Shown here: positions 1 to 7,507 of the stretch, in pieces
Layout of the letters: each line of letters starts with the position of its first letter
Position numbering within the stretch: position 1 is the stretch's first letter
Assembly (NCBI RefSeq): GCF_900496975.1
Contig: NZ_UFQC01000037.1
Location: 1-63,648 of the forward strand
Reading direction: 5' to 3'
Source: Achromobacter veterisilvae
Lineage (GTDB): Bacteria; Pseudomonadota; Gammaproteobacteria; Burkholderiales; Burkholderiaceae_B
DNA: 63,648 bases
Position numbers and translations under genes: made by a program
Notes under the pieces: generated by a model
What the model was told of the DNA's origin: nothing
Seen by the model: the letters and a program-made list of their open reading frames with translations, nothing else
Database searches by the model: none

Positions 1-472
1 CGGGGCCGCGCAGGCCGCGGCGCCCGCCGCGCCGTCCGCCAGCGCCGCCGGCTGGGCGGCCGGCGAGTACCGGTGGTCGGTCGACGACCGCAACGGCGAA
101 CCGCCCTACACGCTGCGCCTGTATGTGCAGCCGCTGCCGTCGGGCGACTATGCGCTGACCGGCAGCCTGCTGCTGGACGACGCCGAACTCGGCGCCTACG
201 GCTCGGCCCGGACGCGCGGCGGCAAGCTGGTGCTGGACCTGACCGCCAGCGGCGGCGTGCTGCAGGCGCCGATGGAGGAAGGCAAGCGGCGCCTCTATCC
301 CGAGGGGCAGGCGCCCGAGCGCGTCGATTCCGCGGGCTTCGCGACCATGCGGGCCGTGCTGGACCCGCGGTCGCTGGAAGGCGTGGTGCAGCGCTACCAG
401 ACCAACGTGGTGACGGGCCATCATGTGCAGGGCCCGATGTATGCCAACAGCGTGATCCGCCGTTTGCCCTGA
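1..472 (+). CDS. C-terminal part of an unrecognised protein (partial)
   Basis: The frame is open from the first base and ends at TGA 470-472, so the N-terminus lies outside the window. The visible part begins with an Ala/Pro-rich low-complexity stretch, then about 135 residues of mixed polarity that look beta-rich (GDYALTGSLLLDD, GKLVLDLTASGGV). That pattern suggests a secreted or periplasmic lipoprotein-like domain after a linker. I do not recognise a family and see no catalytic motif. It lies upstream of the amide operon leader, and the hairpin at 610-646 would also stop its transcript. Confidence 0.75.
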   Translation, partial: GAAQAAAPAAPSASAAGWAAGEYRWSVDDRNGEPPYTLRLYVQPLPSGDYALTGSLLLDDAELGAYGSARTRGGKLVLDLTASGGVLQAPMEEGKRRLYPEGQAPERVDSAGFATMRAVLDPRSLEGVVQRYQTNVVTGHHVQGPMYANSVIRRLP

Positions 473-853
473 GCGTCGCGCGGACGGAAGGCCCGATAAG
501 GGAAAATACGCATGGCATAGCGCGGCACGCTTCTTCAGAATGCCTTCCAGACGCAAGTTCGTCTTCAAATTTTCGCCGACTGCCAGTGTTGCCAGTCAGG
601 CGTAGGGCAAAAAGGCCCGAGCCGGAATATCCGGCTCGGGCCTTTTCGTTTTCCGTTTGTCCATCGCTTTTCTTCGAATGGCGCTTCGATGCGCCGTGGG
701 CGGAGCTTTGCCCGGAGAAACGATGGCGCAGCGGTCGGACGGCTGTCGTCGTGATGTGGTCGGCAAAGGCGCCTGCCCAATCCCGGGCAGCTCTGGGCTT
801 GCGTGCAAGCCCTGGCCGGAGGCTTGCCTTCAGAAACGCACAGGAGCGCAACG
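473..853 (+). promoter_or_regulatory. 381-bp leader of the amide operon with candidate antitermination structures
   Basis: No gene is visible here. In order there are AAGGCCCGA at 488-496, a 5-bp hairpin with the hexaloop CAAGTT (549-564), a 9-bp hairpin with one bulged A (574-602), a 4-bp hairpin with the hexaloop AAAAAG (605-618), and the intrinsic terminator (610-646). The 605-618 hairpin overlaps the ascending arm of the terminator, so the two are mutually exclusive. The element at 488-496 repeats terminator bases 612-620 exactly, so it could also pair with the descending arm. Because amiR, an ANTAR antiterminator, closes the operon, I infer that this is its RNA target. The loops deviate from the A1/G4 ANTAR consensus as I remember it. 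I found no convincing promoter. Confidence 0.55.
610..646 (+). terminator. Perfect 16-bp intrinsic terminator upstream of the amide operon
   Basis: The arms 610-625 and 631-646 are perfectly complementary, with the loop AATAT. The outer pairs are A4/T4, so a U-tract follows the GC-rich stem. It lies 138 bp after the stop of the upstream gene and 207 bp before the first operon gene. It could be that gene's terminator, the regulated leader terminator of the amide operon, or both. Confidence 0.85.
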
Positions 854-2047
854 ATGAGCGAATACAACCGCCGCCGCTTTCTGCAGCACAGCGGCTCCAT
901 GGTCCTACTGAGCGCCGCGTCGGGGATGGCAGCATTGCCCCGCCAGGCTTTTGCCCAAGACACCGTCAAACTGGGCTTGCTGCATTCCCTGTCCGGCACC
1001 ATCGCCATCGCCGAGGCGTCGCTGGTGGACGCGGAGAAACTGGCGATCGAGGAAATCAACGCCGCGGGCGGCGTGATGGGCAGGAAGATCGAGCCGGTGG
1101 TCGAGGACGGCGCCAGTGAGAACGCCGTGTTCGCCGAAAAGGCGCGCAAGCTGCTGGACCGGGACAAGGTCGCGGCCATCGTCGGCTGCTACACCTCGGC
1201 CTCGCGCAAGGCCCTGCTGCCGGTGCTGTCGCGCAGCAAGGGCCTGCTGTACTACCCCACTTACTACGAGGGCCAGGAGCAGGACGCCCGGGTGTTCTAT
1301 CCGTCCCAGGAAGCCACCCAGTCGGTGATCGCGGCGGTGGAATGGATGGCGCGGGAAAAGGGCAAGACTTTCTTCCTGGTGGGGTCGGACTACATCTATC
1401 CCCGCACCTGCAACAAGATCGCCAAGCCGGCCATCGCGCACATGGGCGCGAAGGTGGTGGGCGAGGAATATGCGCCGCTTGGGCATACCGAATTCTCTTC
1501 CATCATCAACAAGATCAAGGCGGCCAAGCCGGAGTGCATCTACAGCACGGTGGTCGGCGGCTCGAACGTGGCGTTCTACAAGCAGTTGCGCGCCGCCGGC
1601 CTGGACGGCACGCGCGTCGTGCTGCTGTCCACGGTGGTGTCCGAGAACGAGATCGAAGGCATCGGCAAGGACAATGCGGCGGGCTACTACGCCTGCATGG
1701 GCTACTTCCAGAGCCTGCAGAATCCGGCCAACGAGAAGTTCGTCAAGGCCTTCAAGGCGAAGTACGGGCAGGACCGCGTCATCGGCGACCCGATGGAGGT
1801 CGCCTACAACAGCGTCCACCTGTGGAAGCTGGGGGTGGAGAAGGCCGGCTCGTTCGATCCGGACAAGGTCATCGCGGCCTCCGCCGGCCTGACGCTGGAG
1901 GCGCCCGAGGGCACCGTGCGCGTGCACGAGAAGAACCACCACGTCTGGAAGAAGGTGCGGGTGGGCCGCGCCCGGCCCGATGGGCAGTTCGACATCGTCT
2001 GGGAATCCGCGGACCTGATCGAACCCAATCCCTTCCCGAAGCTGTAG
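854..2047 (+). CDS. Tat-exported receptor of an amide/urea-type ABC importer
   Basis: This 397-residue periplasmic binding protein is of the UrtA/FmdD/AmiC type (branched-chain amino acid receptor fold). It should deliver a short amide or urea to the permeases encoded next. The N-terminus has a twin-arginine signal (RRRFLQ, then a hydrophobic stretch ending at AFAQ). The start at 854 follows CAGGAGCG; an upstream in-frame start at 803 would bury the Tat motif. It carries GCYTSASRKA and VGSDYIYP. From memory, urea receptors have GCW and SDYVFP here, whereas AmiC has GCYMS and SDYIYP, so I infer amide rather than urea as ligand. It is a paralogue of the sensor at 9566-10720. Confidence 0.88.
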   Translation: MSEYNRRRFLQHSGSMVLLSAASGMAALPRQAFAQDTVKLGLLHSLSGTIAIAEASLVDAEKLAIEEINAAGGVMGRKIEPVVEDGASENAVFAEKARKLLDRDKVAAIVGCYTSASRKALLPVLSRSKGLLYYPTYYEGQEQDARVFYPSQEATQSVIAAVEWMAREKGKTFFLVGSDYIYPRTCNKIAKPAIAHMGAKVVGEEYAPLGHTEFSSIINKIKAAKPECIYSTVVGGSNVAFYKQLRAAGLDGTRVVLLSTVVSENEIEGIGKDNAAGYYACMGYFQSLQNPANEKFVKAFKAKYGQDRVIGDPMEVAYNSVHLWKLGVEKAGSFDPDKVIAASAGLTLEAPEGTVRVHEKNHHVWKKVRVGRARPDGQFDIVWESADLIEPNPFPKL

Positions 2048-2117
2048 CGGACCGCCTGCGGATGTTCGCAAGCCAACGGCCGGCGGCGACGCCGCCGGCG
2101 CAGCCTGGAACGTGACC

Positions 2118-3020
2118 ATGAACCTCGACATCGCCGCAATGCAGCTTTTCAACGGGATCAGCCTGTTCAGCATTCTCCTGCTGATGGCGATCGGCCTGGC
2201 CGTCGTGTTCGGCCTGATGGGCGTCATCAACATGGCGCACGGCGAACTGATGGCCATGGGCGCGTATACGACCTACCTGGTCTCGGTGGCGTTCCAGCGC
2301 TGGGCGCCGGGGTGGATGGACGTGTACCTGTTCGCGGCCATTCCGCTGGCGTTCCTGGCCGCGTTCGCGTTCGGCTATCTGCTGGAGCGCGGGTTCATTC
2401 GCTGGTTCTACAACCGTCCGCTGGACACGCTGCTCGCAACCTGGGGGCTGAGCCTGATCCTGCAGCAGACCTACCGTTCGGTGTTCGGCGCGCAGGAGGT
2501 CAGCGTGCCGCTGGCGTCGTGGCTCAGCGGGGCGTGGGAGCCCACCCCCGATTTGCAGTTCCCGCTGAACCGCATCTTCATCCTGGGCCTGACGCTGCTG
2601 GTGGCGGTGGGCGTGTACCTGCTGCTCTACCGCAGCGCCTGGGGGCTGCGGGTGCGCGCCGTGACGCAGAACCGGGCGATGGCGGGCGCCGTGGGGATCA
2701 ACACGCGGCGCGTGGACGCGTTGACGTTCGCGCTGGGTTCGGGCCTGGCGGGCATCGCCGGCTGTGTCTTCACGATGATCGGATCGACCAACCCGGGAAC
2801 GGGCCAGCTCTACATCGTCGATTCGTTCATCGTGGTGGTGTTCGGCGGCGTGCAGAGCCTGCTGGGAACGGCGTTCTCCGGACTGGCCATCGCGCAGTCG
2901 CAGACCACGCTGGAATACCTGATGAGCGGCTCCATGGCCAAGGTCACGATCCTGGTGCTGGTGATCCTGGTTCTCTACTTCCGCCCGAACGGGCTGTTCG
3001 CCAACAAGACCCGGGGGTGA
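2118..3020 (+). CDS. Amide/urea-type ABC importer permease 1 (LivH/UrtB-like)
   Basis: A 300-residue integral membrane protein with about eight hydrophobic segments. The family hallmark GVINMAHGELMAMGAY lies near the N-terminus, as in LivH and UrtB permeases. It forms half of the membrane channel for the amide receptor encoded upstream. I chose ATG 2118, 8 bases after GGA; the GTG at 2112 in the same frame is too close to that site. UrtB proteins often have a long exported N-terminal extension, which this one lacks, so it is closer to LivH in length. Only four bases separate it from the next permease gene. Confidence 0.9.
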   Translation: MNLDIAAMQLFNGISLFSILLLMAIGLAVVFGLMGVINMAHGELMAMGAYTTYLVSVAFQRWAPGWMDVYLFAAIPLAFLAAFAFGYLLERGFIRWFYNRPLDTLLATWGLSLILQQTYRSVFGAQEVSVPLASWLSGAWEPTPDLQFPLNRIFILGLTLLVAVGVYLLLYRSAWGLRVRAVTQNRAMAGAVGINTRRVDALTFALGSGLAGIAGCVFTMIGSTNPGTGQLYIVDSFIVVVFGGVQSLLGTAFSGLAIAQSQTTLEYLMSGSMAKVTILVLVILVLYFRPNGLFANKTRG

Positions 3021-3024
3021 CGCG

Positions 3025-4071
3025 ATGAAGGCTCTACACCGGAAAACCGAGGAAATCGCGATCCTGCTGGTCGCGGTGCTGGTCCTGGCCGTGCTGCCCC
3101 TGTCGCTGGACCCGTTCCGGCTCAACCTGGTCGGGAAATACATGGCGTTCGCCTTTGTGGCGATCGGCATCGTGCTGACCTGGGGCTACAGCGGCGTGCT
3201 GAGTCTGGGGCAGGGCATTTTCTTCGGACTGGGCGGCTACATGATGGCCATGTTCCTGAAGCTGGAGGCGTCCGCGCCGGAACTGCCCGACTTCATGGTC
3301 TGGAGCAGCGTGGACAGCCTGCCGGTGTGGTGGCAGCCGTTCCACTCCCTGACGCTGACCGTGCTGCTGATCGTGGCCCTGCCCGGCCTGGCCGCCTATC
3401 TCTTTTCGCTGGCGATCTTCCGCAAGCGGGTCAGCGGCGTGTATTTCGCCATTGTGACGCTGGCCCTGGCGATGACGCTGACCGTGCTGATCGTCGGTCA
3501 GCAGGGCGACACGGGCGGCGCCAACGGCATCACTGATTTCCGCACGCTGCTGGGCTGGGACATTGTCGGCGACGACGGCAAGCTGGTGCTTTATTTCGTG
3601 GAGGCCGGCGCGTTGACGGTGGCGATGCTGGCGGCGCTGGCGGTCGTGCGCAGCCGGCTGGGCAAGATCCTGATCGCCATCCGCGACCGCGAGGACCGCG
3701 TGCGCTTTTCTGGCTACGACACCGCGCACGTGAAGGCCTGCGTGTTCTGCGCGGCGGCGGTCCTGTCCTCCATCGGCGGCGCCTTCTTCACCTTGCAGGT
3801 GGGCTTGATCTCCCCGGGCGCCATCGGGGTGGTGGCCTCGATCGAAATGGTGATCTACGCGGCGGTCGGCGGCCGGCTGTCGATCCCCGGCGCCGTGGTC
3901 GGCGCCCTGCTGATCGGTTTTCTCAAGTCCTACCTGTCCGAGACCTTTCCCGAAGTGTGGCTCTATTTCCTCGGCGCGATCTTCATCGTGGTGGTCGTGG
4001 CGATGCCCAACGGCCTGGCGGGGGTATTCGGCCAGATTCAGGCGCGCCGCGCCGCGGGGAGCGCGCGATGA
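3025..4071 (+). CDS. Amide/urea-type ABC importer permease 2 (LivM/UrtC-like)
   Basis: A 348-residue membrane protein with roughly nine hydrophobic segments. LTWGYSGVLSLGQGIFFGLGGY near residues 52-72 is characteristic of LivM/UrtC permeases. The conserved cytoplasmic segment IAIRDREDRVRFSGYD is the likely ATPase-coupling loop. It pairs with the preceding permease. Its last codon overlaps the next start (ATGA at 4068-4071), indicating translational coupling to the ATPase gene. Confidence 0.9.
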   Translation: MKALHRKTEEIAILLVAVLVLAVLPLSLDPFRLNLVGKYMAFAFVAIGIVLTWGYSGVLSLGQGIFFGLGGYMMAMFLKLEASAPELPDFMVWSSVDSLPVWWQPFHSLTLTVLLIVALPGLAAYLFSLAIFRKRVSGVYFAIVTLALAMTLTVLIVGQQGDTGGANGITDFRTLLGWDIVGDDGKLVLYFVEAGALTVAMLAALAVVRSRLGKILIAIRDREDRVRFSGYDTAHVKACVFCAAAVLSSIGGAFFTLQVGLISPGAIGVVASIEMVIYAAVGGRLSIPGAVVGALLIGFLKSYLSETFPEVWLYFLGAIFIVVVVAMPNGLAGVFGQIQARRAAGSAR

Positions 4072-4865
4072 GCGCCGCCCTGGACCTGCAGGAGTCCGCC
4101 AGCATGGACATGAGCAGCGACCGCCCGGCGCCCGGCGCCATCCTGAGCGTCGAGGACCTGACGGTCTCGTTCGACGGCTTCCGGGCCGTGGACGGCCTGA
4201 GCCTGCGCGTGGCGCAGGACGAGCTGCGGGTCATCATCGGGCCGAACGGCGCGGGCAAGACCACGCTCCTGGACATCATCTGCGGCAAGACGCGGCCCTC
4301 GTCGGGGCGCGTGATGTTCCAGGGTCGCGACCTGGTGCGGATGGCGGAATTCGACATCGTGCGGGCCGGCGTCGGGCGCAAGTTCCAGACGCCGTCGGTC
4401 TACGAGGACCTGACGGTGCTGGAGAACTTCGAGATCTCGCTGCCGAACGCGCACGGGGTGGTCCGGTCCCTGCGGTTCCGCCGCACGGCGGAGATCCGCG
4501 AACGCATCCAGGCCATGGCGGAGCAGGTCTTCCTGGCGGACCGGCTGGCGGAGAAGGCGGGCCGGCTGAGCCACGGGCAGAAACAATGGCTGGAGATCGG
4601 CATGCTGCTGATGCAGAACCCGCAACTGCTGTTGCTGGACGAACCCGTGGCGGGCATGAGCCCGCGCGAGCGGGAACAGACCGCGGAGCTGCTGGCGCGC
4701 ATTTCGCGCGGCAAATCGGTGGTGGTCATCGAGCACGACATGGATTTCGTCAAGCGCATCGCCCACAAGGTCACCGTGCTGCACCAGGGCCGCCTGCTGA
4801 GCGAGGGCACGGTGGCCGAGGTGCAGGCGGATCCGCGCGTGCTGGACGTTTACCTGGGCCACTGA
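4068..4865 (+). CDS. Amide/urea-type ABC importer ATPase 1 (LivG/UrtD-like)
   Basis: A 265-residue ABC ATPase that powers amide uptake at the inner face of the cytoplasmic membrane. Walker A is GPNGAGKTT, the signature is LSHGQKQWLEIG (the UrtD-like form rather than LSGGQ), Walker B is LLLLDEP and the switch histidine is in IEHDMDF. The start at 4068 overlaps the upstream stop by four bases; a second ATG at 4104 is possible, because the first residues are not conserved. It is one of two non-identical ATPases, as in Liv and Urt systems. Confidence 0.92.
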   Translation: MSAALDLQESASMDMSSDRPAPGAILSVEDLTVSFDGFRAVDGLSLRVAQDELRVIIGPNGAGKTTLLDIICGKTRPSSGRVMFQGRDLVRMAEFDIVRAGVGRKFQTPSVYEDLTVLENFEISLPNAHGVVRSLRFRRTAEIRERIQAMAEQVFLADRLAEKAGRLSHGQKQWLEIGMLLMQNPQLLLLDEPVAGMSPREREQTAELLARISRGKSVVVIEHDMDFVKRIAHKVTVLHQGRLLSEGTVAEVQADPRVLDVYLGH

Positions 4866-4880
4866 AAGGAGGGATGCGCC

Positions 4881-5570
4881 GTGTTCCGGATCGACAAGCT
4901 GAACGTGAGTTACGGGGAATCCCAGGTCGTGCACGACGTGTGCTTCGACGTGGCGCCCAAGGAATCGGTGGCCATCATGGGCCGCAACGGCATGGGCAAG
5001 ACCACCTTGCTCAAGGCGCTGATCGGCATGTTGCCGTCGGGCTCGGGCAGCATCCGCCTGGACGGCGTCGAACTGGCGGGCATGGAGAGCCACCGTCGCG
5101 TGCGCCACGGGCTGGCCTTCGTGCCGCAGGGCCGGATGATCTTCCCATTCCTGACCGTCGAGCAGAACATCCTGACCGGCGCCGAGCGCAGCGGGCTCAA
5201 GGCCGTGCCGGAATATCTGTACCGCTTTTTTCCGGTGCTGCAGGAAATGCGCCGGCGCAAGGGCGGCAACCTGTCCGGCGGACAGCAGCAGCAGTTGGCG
5301 ATCGCCCGGGCGCTCATCTCGAATCCGCGCGTGCTGATCCTGGACGAGCCGACCGAGGGGATCCAGCCTTCCATCATCAAGGACATCGCCCGGGTCCTGA
5401 ACGCGTTGCGGGAGGAACGCGGCTTCGCCATCGTCGTGTCGGAGCAAATGCTGGGCTTCGCGCTGGACCTGGCCGACCGGTTCCTGGTGATCGACCGCGG
5501 CCGCATCGTGCACGAGGCGTGCCGGGCGAGCCTGGACCAGGACAAAGTCAGATCTTTCCTGACGGTATGA
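4881..5570 (+). CDS. Amide/urea-type ABC importer ATPase 2 (LivF/UrtE-like)
   Basis: A 229-residue ABC ATPase. Walker A is GRNGMGKTT, the signature [15 protein letters not shown], and Walker [21 protein letters not shown] is typical of the LivF/UrtE branch. It starts with GTG at 4881, preceded by the strong site AAAGGAGGG eight bases upstream, which decides the start. It ends 25 bases before amiE, so uptake and hydrolysis genes are most likely on one transcript. Confidence 0.92.
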   Translation: MFRIDKLNVSYGESQVVHDVCFDVAPKESVAIMGRNGMGKTTLLKALIGMLPSGSGSIRLDGVELAGMESHRRVRHGLAFVPQGRMIFPFLTVEQNILTGAERSGLKAVPEYLYRFFPVLQEMRRRKGGNLSGGQQQQLAIARALISNPRVLILDEPTEGIQPSIIKDIARVLNALREERGFAIVVSEQMLGFALDLADRFLVIDRGRIVHEACRASLDQDKVRSFLTV

Positions 5571-5595
5571 CCGTCAACCAACGAGGAGCATTGCC

Positions 5596-6633
5596 ATGAG
5601 ACACGGAGATATCTCCAGCAGCAACGATTGCGTGGGGGTGGCGGTGGTGAACTACAAGATGCCGCGGCTGCACACCCGGGCGGAGGTGATGGAGAACGCC
5701 CGCAAGATCGCCGACATGGTCGTGGGCATGAAGCGCGGCCTACCCGGCATGGACCTGGTCATCTTCCCCGAGTATTCCACCCACGGCATCATGTACGACG
5801 CCAAGGAAATGTACGAGACCGCGTCGGCCATTCCCGGCGAGGAGACGGCGGTGTTCGCCGAGGCCTGCCGCAAGGCCAATGTGTGGGGCGTGTTCTCGCT
5901 GACCGGCGAGCGCCACGAGGAACATCCGAACAAGGCGCCCTACAACACGCTCATCCTCATGAACAACAAGGGCGAGATCGTGCAGAAGTACCGCAAGATC
6001 ATGCCGTGGGTTCCCATCGAGGGCTGGTATCCGGGCGATTGCACCTATGTGTCCGAAGGCCCCAAGGGCATGAAGATCAGCCTCATCATCTGCGACGACG
6101 GCAACTATCCGGAAATCTGGCGCGACTGCGCGATGCGGGGGGCGGAACTGATCATCCGCTGCCAGGGCTATATGTACCCGGCCAAGGACCAGCAGGTGAT
6201 GGTGTCCAAGGCCATGGCCTGGATGAACAACGTCTATGTGGCGGTGGCCAACGCGGCGGGTTTCGACGGCGTCTATTCCTACTTCGGCCATTCGGCCATC
6301 ATCGGCTTCGACGGCCGCACGCTGGGCGAATGCGGCGAGGAAGACATGGGCGTGCAGTACGCCGAACTGTCGACCAGCCTCATCCGCGACGCGCGCAAGA
6401 ACATGCAGTCGCAGAACCATCTGTTCAAGCTGGTCCACCGCGGGTACACCGGCAAGATCAACTCCGGCGAGGAGGCCACCGGCGTCGCGGCCTGCCCGTA
6501 CAACTTCTACGCGAACTGGATCAACGACCCGGAGGGCACGCGCAAGATGGTCGAATCCTTCACGCGGTCCACGGTGGGAACGCCGGAATGCCCGGTGGAC
6601 GGCATCCCCAACGAGGCGTCCAAGCACCGCTAG
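5596..6633 (+). CDS. amiE: Aliphatic amidase
   Basis: A 345-residue cytoplasmic nitrilase-superfamily enzyme that hydrolyses short aliphatic amides such as acetamide to the carboxylate and ammonia. It is near-identical over long stretches to the Pseudomonas aeruginosa AmiE I remember (start [11 protein letters not shown], length about 346). The triad is visible: Glu59 in FPEYS, Lys134 in KYRK, Cys166 in [10 protein letters not shown]. The start follows GAGGAG. The C-terminal 40 residues diverge most, as usual. It lies between the ABC importer and the amiB-VWA-amiC-amiR block, so imported amide would be hydrolysed at once for carbon and nitrogen. Confidence 0.97.
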   Translation: MRHGDISSSNDCVGVAVVNYKMPRLHTRAEVMENARKIADMVVGMKRGLPGMDLVIFPEYSTHGIMYDAKEMYETASAIPGEETAVFAEACRKANVWGVFSLTGERHEEHPNKAPYNTLILMNNKGEIVQKYRKIMPWVPIEGWYPGDCTYVSEGPKGMKISLIICDDGNYPEIWRDCAMRGAELIIRCQGYMYPAKDQQVMVSKAMAWMNNVYVAVANAAGFDGVYSYFGHSAIIGFDGRTLGECGEEDMGVQYAELSTSLIRDARKNMQSQNHLFKLVHRGYTGKINSGEEATGVAACPYNFYANWINDPEGTRKMVESFTRSTVGTPECPVDGIPNEASKHR

Positions 6634-6652
6634 GCGCGTTTGCCACCCGTCC

Positions 6653-6682
6653 CGTCCGGCCGCGCCCCGCGCCGGCCGGACG
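6653..6682 (+). terminator. Strong hairpin immediately after amiE
   Basis: A perfect 10-bp GC-rich stem (6653-6662 with 6673-6682) and 10-nt loop begins 20 bases after the amiE stop and is followed by CTTTCC. It can act as a partial terminator or as a 3' stabiliser of the upstream mRNA, giving more amiE than regulator transcript. As I recall, a comparable signal lies between amiE and amiB in P. aeruginosa. The short U-run suggests incomplete termination. Confidence 0.65.
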
Positions 6683-6700
6683 CTTTCCGAGGAGTGACCC

Positions 6701-7507
6701 GTGCCGTCTCCGCTCGATACCTACCGGATTGCGCAAGAACCGTTCTACCGTCCCACCGGCCGGGAAACCGCGCTGTACGAACACGCCTACGCGCACCGGC
6801 TGCCGATGATCCTGAAGGGCCCCACCGGCTGCGGCAAGACGCGGTTCGTGGAGTACATGGCCTGGAGGCTGGGCCGTCCGCTGGTCACGCTGGCGTGCAA
6901 CGAAGACATGACGGCCTCCGACCTCGTGGGCCGCTACCTGCTGGACGCCGCCGGCACCGCCTGGCACGACGGCCCGCTGACGCTGGCCGTGCGCCACGGC
7001 GGCATCTGTTACCTGGACGAGGTCGTCGAGGCTCGCCAGGACACGACGGTGGTCATTCATCCGCTGACCGACGCGCGGCGCATCCTGCCGCTGGACAAGA
7101 AGGGCGAGGTGGTGCGGGCGCATCCGGACTTCCAGTTGGTGGTGTCCTACAACCCCGGCTACCAGAGCAGCGCCAAGGATCTCAAGCCGTCCACGCGGCA
7201 GCGCTTCGTCGCCCTGGATTTCGATTATCCGGACGCGGCGCTCGAAGCCGGGGTCGTGGCGCACGAGGCCGGCATCGACGCCGGGCTGGCGCAACGGCTG
7301 GTGCGCATCGCGCACAGTTCGCGCGAACTCAAGCGCCACGGATTGGACGAAGGCGTGTCCACCCGCATGCTGATCTATGCCGGCATCCTCATCCGCGACG
7401 GCGTCAGCCCCGCCGATAGCTGCGACATGACCATGACCCGCGCGCTGACCGACGATCCCGACATGGCGGCGGCCTTGCGGGCGATCATCGACGCCCATCT
7501 GGAATGA
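6701..7507 (+). CDS. amiB: MoxR/CbbQ-type AAA+ ATPase AmiB
   Basis: A 268-residue AAA+ protein of the MoxR group (CbbQ/NorQ/AmiB). Walker A is GPTGCGKT at residues 40-47 and Walker B GGICYLDEV near 105-113. A sensor asparagine is in VSYNPGYQ, and STRQRF holds the arginine finger. Such ATPases act with VWA proteins as chaperone or activase pairs that insert cofactors or remodel a target. The start is GTG 6701, preceded by GAGGAG. Its stop overlaps the start of the VWA gene by four bases (ATGA at 7504-7507), so the two products are probably made in concert. The target is unknown; amidase or the importer are the local candidates. Confidence 0.92.
   Translation: MPSPLDTYRIAQEPFYRPTGRETALYEHAYAHRLPMILKGPTGCGKTRFVEYMAWRLGRPLVTLACNEDMTASDLVGRYLLDAAGTAWHDGPLTLAVRHGGICYLDEVVEARQDTTVVIHPLTDARRILPLDKKGEVVRAHPDFQLVVSYNPGYQSSAKDLKPSTRQRFVALDFDYPDAALEAGVVAHEAGIDAGLAQRLVRIAHSSRELKRHGLDEGVSTRMLIYAGILIRDGVSPADSCDMTMTRALTDDPDMAAALRAIIDAHLE

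Noticed and set aside
513..530. A sigma-54-like element TGGCAT-N5-GGCA in the amide operon leader.
   Set aside because: The GG and GC elements are one base too close, and the sequence is only a partial match.
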